A DNA stretch of 64,000 nucleotides, from NCBI GenBank assembly GCA_035307765.1, contig DATGHU010000044.1, positions 248,001 through 312,000 of the forward strand, read 5' to 3'. This DNA is from a bacterium (GTDB lineage: Bacteria > Sysuimicrobiota > Sysuimicrobiia > Sysuimicrobiales > Segetimicrobiaceae). The notes under the pieces were generated by a model. That model was not told the origin of the DNA and ran no database searches. It worked only from the letters and a program-made list of their open reading frames with translations. Made by a program: the position numbers and the translations under genes. Positions 32,424-39,918 of this stretch are shown here, piece by piece (the first letter of the stretch is position 1; each line of letters starts with the position of its first letter).

Positions 32424-33287
32424 GTGAGGTCCCGGACCGGGGGATCGTGGGGGCAGGGAGCACTGGGGCTCGCCCTGGTGCTCCCGCCGCTCTGCGTGTT
32501 GGTTTTCCTGATCGTTGTTCCGGCCATCACGGCGGTCGTTGATACGCTGCGCCCCCCCGAAGCCCTCGCGGGGGGGGTGACGCTGGCGGCGTACGCGCAG
32601 GTGCTCGGAAGCCGCATCCTGCGGGCGGACATCGTGTTCAGCGTGGTGGTCACGCTGGTCGCGGTGGCCGCCACTTTCTGCCTGAGCTACCCGCTGGCCA
32701 TGTACCTCCGGTTCAATAGGGGTCGGCTGCCGTCGCTGTTGGCGGTGCTCTTCACCATCCCCCTCTTCGTGCCCGTCGTTATCGCCTCGTTCGCGATGAT
32801 CACGTTCCTCGTCAATCACGGGATGGTGTCGACGATCGTCTACCGGTTGGGGATCGAGCGGCTTCCGCCGCTGGTGTACAACGCCACGGGGATCGTCCTG
32901 ACGGAGGTCTGGACCACCATTCCGTTCGCGGTGCTCATTCTCGGGGCGGGCCTGCAGTCGATCGACGACGCGCTGATCGACAGCGCCCGCGACGTCGGGG
33001 CGGGCCGGCTGCGCACGTTCGCGTCGATCATCCTGCCGCTGAACGCCACGCCGACGATGATCACGCTGACCCTGCTCTTTATCGGGATCTTCGGATCGTT
33101 TACCATTCCCTATCTCGTCGGCGGAAACGCGCCGCAGATGCTCGGGGTGACGATGACCAACTACCTCACCCAGTACCTCCGGCGGACCGAGTCGGTCACG
33201 ATCGCCGTCATCGCGTTTGTCATCGCGGCGGCGGTCGGCGCGGTCTACGTGGTGAGCGTCAGCCGCCGGGAGCGGCACGCGCTGTGA
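32424..33287 (+). CDS. ABC permease (PotB/PotH-like)
   Basis: A 287-residue inner-membrane permease with six predicted helices: LVLPPLCVLVFLIVVPAITAV first, then LVAVAATFCLSYPLAMYL and others. The cytoplasmic coupling loop reads DSARDVGAGRLRTFASIILPL. TFLVNHGMVSTIVYRLGI is typical of the spermidine/putrescine-type branch. The start is GTG at 32424. Its stop overlaps the next permease start in GTGA, so the pair is translationally coupled. Confidence 0.9.
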   Translation: MRSRTGGSWGQGALGLALVLPPLCVLVFLIVVPAITAVVDTLRPPEALAGGVTLAAYAQVLGSRILRADIVFSVVVTLVAVAATFCLSYPLAMYLRFNRGRLPSLLAVLFTIPLFVPVVIASFAMITFLVNHGMVSTIVYRLGIERLPPLVYNATGIVLTEVWTTIPFAVLILGAGLQSIDDALIDSARDVGAGRLRTFASIILPLNATPTMITLTLLFIGIFGSFTIPYLVGGNAPQMLGVTMTNYLTQYLRRTESVTIAVIAFVIAAAVGAVYVVSVSRRERHAL

Positions 33288-34138
33288 GTGTGACCCGGGC
33301 GGCGGCGGGGGTGGCCACCCCTCCCTGGTACTGGGCGGTCGGCGCGATGCGCCGTGCGCTCGGGCTCGGGGCGTTCCTCGCCCTCGCGGCGTTCATCCTC
33401 GGCCCGCTGCTCACCCTGCTGGTGTGGGCTTTCGCGGGGACGTGGCTGTTCCCTGACCTGCTGCCGCAGTTCTCGCTCACCTGGTGGTACTATGTCCTCG
33501 GCAACGCGGACGTCGGGAAGGCGATCCGGATGAGCTTTCTCAGCGCCCCGATCGCGACGCTGCTTTCCGCGGTGATCTGCATCCCCGCCGCCTACGCCTT
33601 CGCCAGGCTGGAGTTCCCGGGCCGACGGGCGCTGCTTCTGTCATTCCTGAGCGCCAACGCGTTCCCCAAGATCGGTTTGTATGTGAGCATTGCCACGCTC
33701 TTCTATCGGTTGAATCTCATGGACACGTTTGCCGGGGTCGTGCTCATCCAGCTGGTGAACACCATCCTCTTCATGATTTGGATCCCGACCGGGACCTTTC
33801 GGGGGATCAACCGCAACCTGGAGGACGCCGCCCGCGATGTGGGGGCGGGGGCGCTTCGGACCTTCTTCCAGATCACGCTCCCCATCGCGCTCCCCGGGCT
33901 CATCGTCGCCTCCCTGTTCGCCTTCCTCGCGGCGTTCGATGAGGCGCAGGGAACCCTGATCGTCGGGACGCCCAACCACATCACGATGCCGGTGATGATG
34001 TACACGCTGGTGCTCTCCTACCCCCAGCCGGTGGGGGCGGTGTTCTCCGTGCTGCTCTCGCTGCCATCGCTCGCGTTTTTGCTCCTTGCCCAACGGTACC
34101 TGCGGGCCGGGTATCTCGCCGCCGGGTACAGCCTGTGA
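33284..34138 (+). CDS. ABC permease (PotC/PotI-like)
   Basis: A 284-residue inner-membrane permease paired with the preceding one. Helices include ALGLGAFLALAAFILGPLLTLLVWAFAG, and the coupling loop is EDAARDVGAGALRTFFQITLPIALPG. The helix segment VASLFAFLAAFDEAQGTLIVG is the expected late-helix motif. The start is GTG at 33284, overlapping the upstream stop. The ATPase begins 10 bases after its end. Confidence 0.9.
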   Translation: MSVTRAAAGVATPPWYWAVGAMRRALGLGAFLALAAFILGPLLTLLVWAFAGTWLFPDLLPQFSLTWWYYVLGNADVGKAIRMSFLSAPIATLLSAVICIPAAYAFARLEFPGRRALLLSFLSANAFPKIGLYVSIATLFYRLNLMDTFAGVVLIQLVNTILFMIWIPTGTFRGINRNLEDAARDVGAGALRTFFQITLPIALPGLIVASLFAFLAAFDEAQGTLIVGTPNHITMPVMMYTLVLSYPQPVGAVFSVLLSLPSLAFLLLAQRYLRAGYLAAGYSL

Positions 34139-34147
34139 GGTCCTAGC

Positions 34148-35233
34148 GTGGCGCGCCTCTCGATCTCCCAGGTCACCAAGATATTTGGGGCGCAGGCGGC
34201 GGTGCACGACGTCACACTCGAGGTGGGCGACGGCGAGCTGATGTGCCTGCTCGGCCCGTCGGGATGCGGAAAGACGACCACCCTGCGGATGATCGGCGGG
34301 TTCACGGTCCCGGACGGGGGAGACATCCAGATCAACGGGCGAAGCATCGTGGCCCTCCCTCCGGAAAAGCGGCCGACGGCGATGGTGTTCCAACGGTACA
34401 ACTTGTGGCCCCACATGACCGTCGCCGGCAACATCGCGTTCGGATTGAAGTTGCGGCGGCTTTCCAAAGAGGCGATCGACGCGAAGGTTCGTGATGTCCT
34501 CGTACTGGTCGGCCTGCCGGGCTCGGCGGAAAAATACCCGCACCAACTGTCGGGCGGGGAGCAGCAGCGCGTCGCGGTGGCCCGCGCGCTTGTCCTGGAG
34601 CCGCAGATCTTGCTCCTCGATGAACCCTTCAGCAACCTTGACGCGCGCCTCCGGGTTCGCATGCGGGAGGAGGTGAAGCTGCTCCAGCGCAAGGTCGGTA
34701 TCACCACGGTGTTCGTCACCCACGACCAGGAGGAAGCGCTTTCCATCGCGGACCGCATCGCGGTGATGAAGGGCGGGGTGTTGGAGCAGGTCGATACCCC
34801 TGACACGCTGTATGCCCGGCCGCAGACATTATTTGTCGCCGACTTCATCGGAACCATGAACCTCATCCCCGCCCGCGTGCACGCCCCGCGGGAGCTCGCG
34901 GCGGGATCGTGGCGGCTGACACTGCCCGACGGCCGGTGGCCCGCCGGGAGCGAGGTCACGCTCGCCGTCCGTCCCGAGGATCTCGTGGTGGATTCGCAGG
35001 GGGCGCCGGTCAGGATTCGCCGCGTCATCAACCTCGGCCACTACCTGCAGGTGCTTCTCGACTGCCCCGGAGTGGCGGCCCTCAGAATGTTCACCGGCAA
35101 GGGTGCGGTGTTTACGGAGGGGCAGGAGATGCGCCTCGGGATCGCCCGCGGGCTCGCCTTCTATGGAACTGAGATGATCGAACTCGGCGGGCCGATGCGC
35201 CCCGCGGTCGCCGCGCCTACGGACCGCGCGTGA
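34148..35233 (+). CDS. ABC importer ATPase with TOBE domain (PotA/MalK-like)
   Basis: A 361-residue nucleotide-binding subunit. Walker A GPSGCGKTT (about 36-44), Q-loop VFQRYNLWPHM, signature LSGGEQQRVAVARAL, Walker B ILLLDEPFSNLD, and switch histidine in VTHDQEEA are all intact. A C-terminal TOBE-like regulatory region follows (about 270-355). GTG start at 34148. It serves the adjacent PotBC-type permeases and, because the first importer (19.7-23.0 kb) has no ATPase of its own, might energise that one too (inference). Confidence 0.94.
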   Translation: MARLSISQVTKIFGAQAAVHDVTLEVGDGELMCLLGPSGCGKTTTLRMIGGFTVPDGGDIQINGRSIVALPPEKRPTAMVFQRYNLWPHMTVAGNIAFGLKLRRLSKEAIDAKVRDVLVLVGLPGSAEKYPHQLSGGEQQRVAVARALVLEPQILLLDEPFSNLDARLRVRMREEVKLLQRKVGITTVFVTHDQEEALSIADRIAVMKGGVLEQVDTPDTLYARPQTLFVADFIGTMNLIPARVHAPRELAAGSWRLTLPDGRWPAGSEVTLAVRPEDLVVDSQGAPVRIRRVINLGHYLQVLLDCPGVAALRMFTGKGAVFTEGQEMRLGIARGLAFYGTEMIELGGPMRPAVAAPTDRA

Positions 35234-36492
35234 CCGGAACCCCCCGATCGTCCGGCCCGGCATCCGTCCGGGCCGGGGATGTCTTCGAGCACACGTTTGC
35301 GGTCGATCTTCCCGGCGAGGCGTGCGCTTCGCTCACCCTGGCCGCACCCGGAACGTCCTGGCGGGATGCGCGGGTCGCCGTCGTCGAGATCGAGGTCGAC
35401 GATCGGGACCCGCAGGAGGTGATCCTGGCCGGCGGTGAAGAGCCGACCGAGTACCTCCGGTTCCTCGGGCGTCTCGCCGCGGGTTCCCACCGGCTGCGGC
35501 TCCGGATCCGGCCGGATCTCACGGCATCCGATGCCGCCGCGGTGACGGTACACGGGGTGCGGCCGCGGTCCGTGGGAGATGAGGATCCCATCGCATCCAT
35601 CTGGCGGCACGCGCCCGTAGTGCACTACCGGGCCGTCACCAGCCCGTTGGACAGCCTGACCTCGGACACGCCGCTCCTGCTCTTCTATCGGACCGGATCC
35701 GACGCCCTCGGCACCGTTATCGAGTACCACCTCATCTTCAGCCACGAGGATGCGGGGACCGACCTCCCCGGACTGCTCGCCCGCTGGGGGCACACGGTCG
35801 ACATCGAGTGGGCGTTCCGGGTCACCCTCGACGGCGCCGGCCGCCCGATCCGCGAGGAGGTGCAGGGGCCGGAACACCGCACCCTGCCCTATGCCGGGGG
35901 CCGGGCGCTGGGCGGGCACCCGGTCCTGCAGGTCGCCACCCTCAACGGGACGTTCACCGACCAGGTCCGGTCGCGCTTTCGTGGGGCGCTGGGACCGGCG
36001 TGCGCGCAGCCCGAAGGGGAGCCGCGCGAAGGGGTGCTGCAGCGGTTTCCCTGGATCTACCGGGTCAGCGCGCTCGAGGTGCTCCGCCAGGTCCCGCTCG
36101 ATCCCGACCCGTCACCGCACTCGCGGGGACCGGCCGACCTTCGATCGTACGTCTACGTGCAGTGGAAGCGCCCCCCCGGGACGGAGCTGCCGCTCGAGGC
36201 CGCCGTCCGCGTGGAGGGCATCTGGTACACATCGGCGTGGGGGCAGCCCGGCTTGGCTTTCACCGACCCGGATGGGGAAAGCACGGCGGTGAAGGTGCCG
36301 GTCGGCACGGATGAAGCGACCATCACGGGCATCGCGCTGCGCGCGTTCCGCCCGCCGGGGGCAGCGCTCGCCGTGAAGCTGGTGCGCGCCTTCCTCCTCG
36401 ACGACCGCTACGGTCCTCGTCCCTCCTTCGCCGCGGGCGGGGTCCGCCTCACCCACGATCAACCGCATGCGGTGGCGTGGGAGCGCGTCTAG
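35230..36492 (+). CDS. Protein of unknown function, 420 residues, cotranscribed with ABC importer
   Basis: A 420-residue protein without a signal peptide or membrane helices. The start is GTG at 35230 inside the ATPase stop (GTGA overlap), so it is translated with the transporter. The N-terminal about 110 residues look like a beta-sandwich (FEHTFAVDLPGEACASLTLAAPG, GSHRLRLRIRPDL). The following segment has HAPVVHYR, LLLFYRTGSD and VIEYHLIFSHEDAGTDLPGLLARWGHTVDIEWAFRV, reminiscent of eukaryotic-like Vps62-type or carbohydrate-recognition folds, but I cannot name the family. Its context suggests binding or processing of the imported ligand. Confidence 0.7.
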   Translation: MTGTPRSSGPASVRAGDVFEHTFAVDLPGEACASLTLAAPGTSWRDARVAVVEIEVDDRDPQEVILAGGEEPTEYLRFLGRLAAGSHRLRLRIRPDLTASDAAAVTVHGVRPRSVGDEDPIASIWRHAPVVHYRAVTSPLDSLTSDTPLLLFYRTGSDALGTVIEYHLIFSHEDAGTDLPGLLARWGHTVDIEWAFRVTLDGAGRPIREEVQGPEHRTLPYAGGRALGGHPVLQVATLNGTFTDQVRSRFRGALGPACAQPEGEPREGVLQRFPWIYRVSALEVLRQVPLDPDPSPHSRGPADLRSYVYVQWKRPPGTELPLEAAVRVEGIWYTSAWGQPGLAFTDPDGESTAVKVPVGTDEATITGIALRAFRPPGAALAVKLVRAFLLDDRYGPRPSFAAGGVRLTHDQPHAVAWERV

Positions 36493-36578
36493 CGCGGCGC
36501 CGCCCGGAAGGACACGCCGGCGCGCGCCGCGAACGAGCTTGCGGTCGGATCACCGGACGGAGAAAGAGGTCGGCCTCG

Positions 36579-38075
36579 ATGCGGGCGTGCTTCCGTTGGG
36601 TCTGCGCCGTCATCCTTGCGGTGTCGTTCACAATGCCGCCCGCCTCGACGGCGGAACCGGTCCGGGTCCTTACCATCCTCCATTTCAACGATGACTATCA
36701 GCTGACCGCCCTCGACGGCAGCAAGGTCGGCGGGCTGGACCGCCTGGCGACGCTGATCGCGCAGTACCGCCGGCGGGATCGCCCCGCGCTCCTGCTGTTC
36801 GCGGGGGACTTGCTCTCGCCGTCTGCCGAGTCCTCGGTGTTCAAAGGCGCGCAGCTGATCGACGGCTTGAACCACCTGGGGATCGACGCCGCCGTCCCGG
36901 GGAACCACGAGTTCGATTACGGGCCGGAGGTGCTCGCGGCGCGGGTCTCCGAATCGCATTTCCCCTGGGTCGCGACGAACGCCTTCGTGACTCCCGGGAT
37001 GCGGACGCTCCCGGGGACCAAACAGCTCCTGATCGTGAGCGCCGGGGGAGTCCAGGTCGGGATCTTCGGGCTCACGACTCCCTCCACCGCCGGCTCATCA
37101 TCGCCCGGCGGCACCGCGTTCGGCGAGCCGGTGGCGGTCGCCAAGGCGGCGGTGCCGATCCTCCGGCGGGACGGCGCGCAGGTGGTCATTGCCCTGACGC
37201 ACCTGGACGTGAGCGAAGACGAAACGCTGCTCCGCGAGGTCCCTCAAATCGACCTCGTCATCGGCGGGCACGATCACGAGCCGATGACGCGCCTGGTCGA
37301 TGGACGCCTGATCGCCAAGGCCGGATCGGATGCCAAGTGGTTGGGGATTACCCGCCTGGCCCTCGACGGCTCGCACCGCGCGGTGCACCAGCTGATCCCG
37401 GTGACCAGCCAGACCCCCTCGGAGCCGGCGGTCGCCGCGCTGGTGCGGCGCTACACGGATCTTCTCGGCAAAGAGCTCGACGTCGCCATCGGGGAGGCCG
37501 CCGTCCCGCTCGATGCGCACGAGTCTCTCGTTCGTGCGCAGGAATCCTCCCTGGGCGACTTCATCGCCGACGCGATCCGCACAGCCGTGCACGCAGACAT
37601 CGCGATCACCAACGGGGGAGGGATCCGCACCGACGCGGTCTTGTCGGTCGGGCCGATTCGGCGCCGGGACGTCATCGCCTGGCTCCCGTTTGGGAGCGTG
37701 GTCGTCAAGGTGGCCATCCGCGGGGACGCGATCCGGGAGGCTTTGGAGAATGGGGTGAGCCAGCGGGACAAGCTGGCCGGCCGGTTTCCGCAGGTTTCGG
37801 GGTTGCACTTCACGTTCAATCCCGACCGACCGGTCGGGGCCCGAGTCCTCGATGTTCGCATCGGCGATGCCCCCCTGGATGCCGGCACCACCTACACGGT
37901 CGCGACGAACGATTTCATGCTCCGCGGGGGCGATGGCTATACGATGCTCTCAACGGGCCAGGTGTTGGTCGACCCGGCGGGGGGACCATTGATGGCCACC
38001 GCGGTGGCGGAGGCGGTTCAGCGGATCCACGTAGTGGCTCCCAAACCCGACGGGCGCATCACGATCGCCCGCTAG
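36579..38075 (+). CDS. Secreted 5'-nucleotidase/2',3'-cyclic phosphodiesterase-family protein (UshA-like)
   Basis: A 498-residue exported metallophosphoesterase. Signal peptide MRACFRWVCAVILAVSFTMP, then the calcineurin-like domain (ILHFNDDYQL, FAGDLLSPS, VPGNHEFDYGPE, ALTHLDVSED, VIGGHDHEPM) and the C-terminal 5'-nucleotidase domain (ITNGGGIRTDAVL, VATNDFMLRGGDGY). It hydrolyses nucleotides or similar phosphoesters outside the cell. The first metal motif reads FNDDYQ where many relatives have ND-x-H. ATG at 36579 is set by AGAAAGAGGT; the open frame from 36477 overlaps the previous gene. Confidence 0.9.
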   Translation: MRACFRWVCAVILAVSFTMPPASTAEPVRVLTILHFNDDYQLTALDGSKVGGLDRLATLIAQYRRRDRPALLLFAGDLLSPSAESSVFKGAQLIDGLNHLGIDAAVPGNHEFDYGPEVLAARVSESHFPWVATNAFVTPGMRTLPGTKQLLIVSAGGVQVGIFGLTTPSTAGSSSPGGTAFGEPVAVAKAAVPILRRDGAQVVIALTHLDVSEDETLLREVPQIDLVIGGHDHEPMTRLVDGRLIAKAGSDAKWLGITRLALDGSHRAVHQLIPVTSQTPSEPAVAALVRRYTDLLGKELDVAIGEAAVPLDAHESLVRAQESSLGDFIADAIRTAVHADIAITNGGGIRTDAVLSVGPIRRRDVIAWLPFGSVVVKVAIRGDAIREALENGVSQRDKLAGRFPQVSGLHFTFNPDRPVGARVLDVRIGDAPLDAGTTYTVATNDFMLRGGDGYTMLSTGQVLVDPAGGPLMATAVAEAVQRIHVVAPKPDGRITIAR

Positions 38076-38096
38076 GCGCCGCCGGCAGGCGGGGAT

Positions 38097-39149
38097 TTAG
38101 GAAGGGGCCGTCCCCCTCGTCGGGGATGTCGCGAAGACCTCGCCCGCACGCTTGTCCGGCCGCAGCCCCTTGAGGACCGCGCCGCGAAGATCGGTGCCGG
38201 CAGGGCGCTGATACTCTACCTCGACGACCAGGGTCGGCGTCACCCAATGCGGGAGCGGATCGGGCGGGCCGTCACCGCCGCGTTCGGGAAGCGCCCGCGC
38301 GGGCGCGAACGGCGAGGACTTACGCCGCATCGCTTTGAGCTCACGGAGCATGGTCTGCCGGAATTCATCCGTCAGCCCCGCATCGAGGATGCCCGCATAC
38401 GTGAGCCTGCCCGTCCGGTCGTGCTGCCCCAGGACGATGCCTCCGAGCCCGCGGCGGCCGTCGGTCACGTATCCTCCGACGACGAATTCTTCGCGACGCC
38501 GGACGGGGATCATCACCCAGTCCGGCGATCTCGCCCCCGGCCGATAGACGCTTGCCCTCCGCTTCGCCACCACCCCTTCCAGCCCAACCTTGGCGCACTG
38601 GCGGAAGATCGCCCGGCCGTCCATTCCGGAGAGCGGCTCGGTCACGCGGACCACTTGCGAAGCGAGGGGGCGCGCCAACGCCCGCAGGACCGCATGTCGG
38701 TCCTCCAGCCCCCGGGCGATCAGTGAGTGGTTGTTGGCATACAGGCAGTCGAAAACCATGTACACCAGGTGTCCGGACGGTCGACGCGTTCCCGGGCGGA
38801 GCCACTGCTGGAGGCTCTCGAAATCGGGAAGTCCCCGTTCGTCGAGGACCACGACCTCTCCGTCGAGCACCAGCGACGCCGGAAAGCCCCGCAGGGCCTC
38901 GGCGACCGGCCGGAAGAGGTCGGTGAATGATAGGACGTTGCGGGAGAGGAGCCGGACCGAGCCGTCGCGGATCATCGCGATAACGCGGACCCCGTCCCAT
39001 TTGGGTTCATACATCCACGCTGGATCGTTAAACGGGACTCCTGCCGATTCGGCCAGCATCGGCCGGATGACCTTGGGGAACGGCGAGTGCCCGGGAGGGT
39101 GCAGGCCTATCCGGACGAGGGCGCTGATCACCGTGAGGGGAAACACCAT
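38097..39149 (-). CDS. Stand-alone ATP-dependent DNA ligase (LigC/LigD ligase-domain type)
   Basis: A 350-residue ligase with adenylation domain and C-terminal OB domain. Motif I MYEPKWDGVRV holds the nucleotidyl Lys50; motif III-like VLDGEVVVLDERG has Glu98; motif IV is LEGVVAKRRASVYRPG (Glu191, Lys196). In LigD-type ligases motif V is WxKxK; here it reads W-V-M-I-P (211-215), so both lysines are missing. No Ku, polymerase or nuclease domain is attached or adjacent. Start ATG 39149 lies 8 bases from a perfect TATAAT, implying a leaderless message. Convergent with the 5'-nucleotidase gene. Confidence 0.88.
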   Translation of the reverse strand: MVFPLTVISALVRIGLHPPGHSPFPKVIRPMLAESAGVPFNDPAWMYEPKWDGVRVIAMIRDGSVRLLSRNVLSFTDLFRPVAEALRGFPASLVLDGEVVVLDERGLPDFESLQQWLRPGTRRPSGHLVYMVFDCLYANNHSLIARGLEDRHAVLRALARPLASQVVRVTEPLSGMDGRAIFRQCAKVGLEGVVAKRRASVYRPGARSPDWVMIPVRRREEFVVGGYVTDGRRGLGGIVLGQHDRTGRLTYAGILDAGLTDEFRQTMLRELKAMRRKSSPFAPARALPERGGDGPPDPLPHWVTPTLVVEVEYQRPAGTDLRGAVLKGLRPDKRAGEVFATSPTRGTAPS

Positions 39150-39157
39150 CGGTATTG

Positions 39158-39163
39158 ATTATA
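39158..39163 (-). promoter_or_regulatory. Consensus -10 box, leaderless start of the DNA ligase gene
   Basis: TATAAT on the minus strand ends 8 bases before the ATG at 39149, with no ribosome site between. No convincing -35 was found. The spacing equals that of the zinc-ribbon M78 gene. Confidence 0.6.
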
Positions 39164-39208
39164 AACCACCCGCGCGGGGGCAAGATGCCCGGGGTCACGT
39201 CCCGCGGG

Positions 39209-39505
39209 TTATCGCGCCGGAAGCATCCAGATGAGGACGAAATAGAACACGAGGGTGAACAGCCCAATCGGCGAGAGCACGATGGCGACAAAGTGCCCGA
39301 GTGCGAGCGCCGGCGAGAAGGATAGCCCGAAGACCGACACGGTGTACTGCATCGCGGTGCCGACGTGCCGGTCGCTGGAGAAGAGGTTGAAGAACGTCCC
39401 CACGTTCGTCTCGTTGTTTCGGATCAGGTTGGGGAAAAATCCGAAGAAGGTCAAGATCAGCACGATGAAGGCCAGACAGGCGAGATACCCGATGACATAC
39501 CTCAT
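39209..39505 (-). CDS. Small hypothetical membrane protein
   Basis: A 98-residue protein with two hydrophobic segments: MRYVIGYLACLAFIVLILTFFGF at the N-terminus and LGHFVAIVLSPIGLFTLVFYFVLIWML at the C-terminus. Between them is a polar loop containing NLIRNNETNVGTFFNLFSSDRH. ATG at 39505 has only a weak GGTGGTG purine patch. Family not recognised. It lies upstream of the ligase gene on the same strand, separated by 59 bases that contain the ligase promoter. Confidence 0.6.
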   Translation of the reverse strand: MRYVIGYLACLAFIVLILTFFGFFPNLIRNNETNVGTFFNLFSSDRHVGTAMQYTVSVFGLSFSPALALGHFVAIVLSPIGLFTLVFYFVLIWMLPAR

Positions 39506-39918
39506 GTTTCACCACCAGCCGACGGATCGCCGCCCCCTTCACTCTTATGCCCATCAGCCCTGAGTTGCAGACGCGGCGAGCGGGGGGCCTCCGCCCCCGC
39601 TGAGCCTTGCGCTCCTCAAACACTCCCAGGCAATCTCCACGAAGCTTCGTCTAAAGCTTCGCGACGCGGGGCATAGGGTACACCGGGAGCGGATCGATGG
39701 TGCGGGATCCGGGACCGGCCCGTCGGCCACCGCGGGAAGGGTGCGTAGATGAGCGTTGCGAGGGTGTTCTTCCATTCAACCCGGTCAGTGTGCCGATCCC
39801 GGAGTGGGCGCTGCCCCTCCGCCTCTCCGCGTACCGCCACGATTGCCGAGTGGGGGTGGCGCGGGATGATGACAGCGCCAAGGGGTTCCCGGATCGCACA
39901 CCATCCACTGCCGAGTTG
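39506..39918. other. Gap of 413 bases between divergent genes, with a hairpin
   Basis: No gene is supported. An 8-bp hairpin (AGCGGGGG / CCCCCGCT, 7-base loop) lies at 39579-39601, and GAAGCTTCG-type repeats at about 39640-39662. The frame of the signalling protein is open back to 39697 but that part looks non-coding. Confidence 0.5.

Noticed and set aside
31242-33278. Minus-strand open frame of 678 codons
   Set aside because: Antisense to the second binding protein and permease; very rich in Arg, Gly and His, as expected of a shadow frame.
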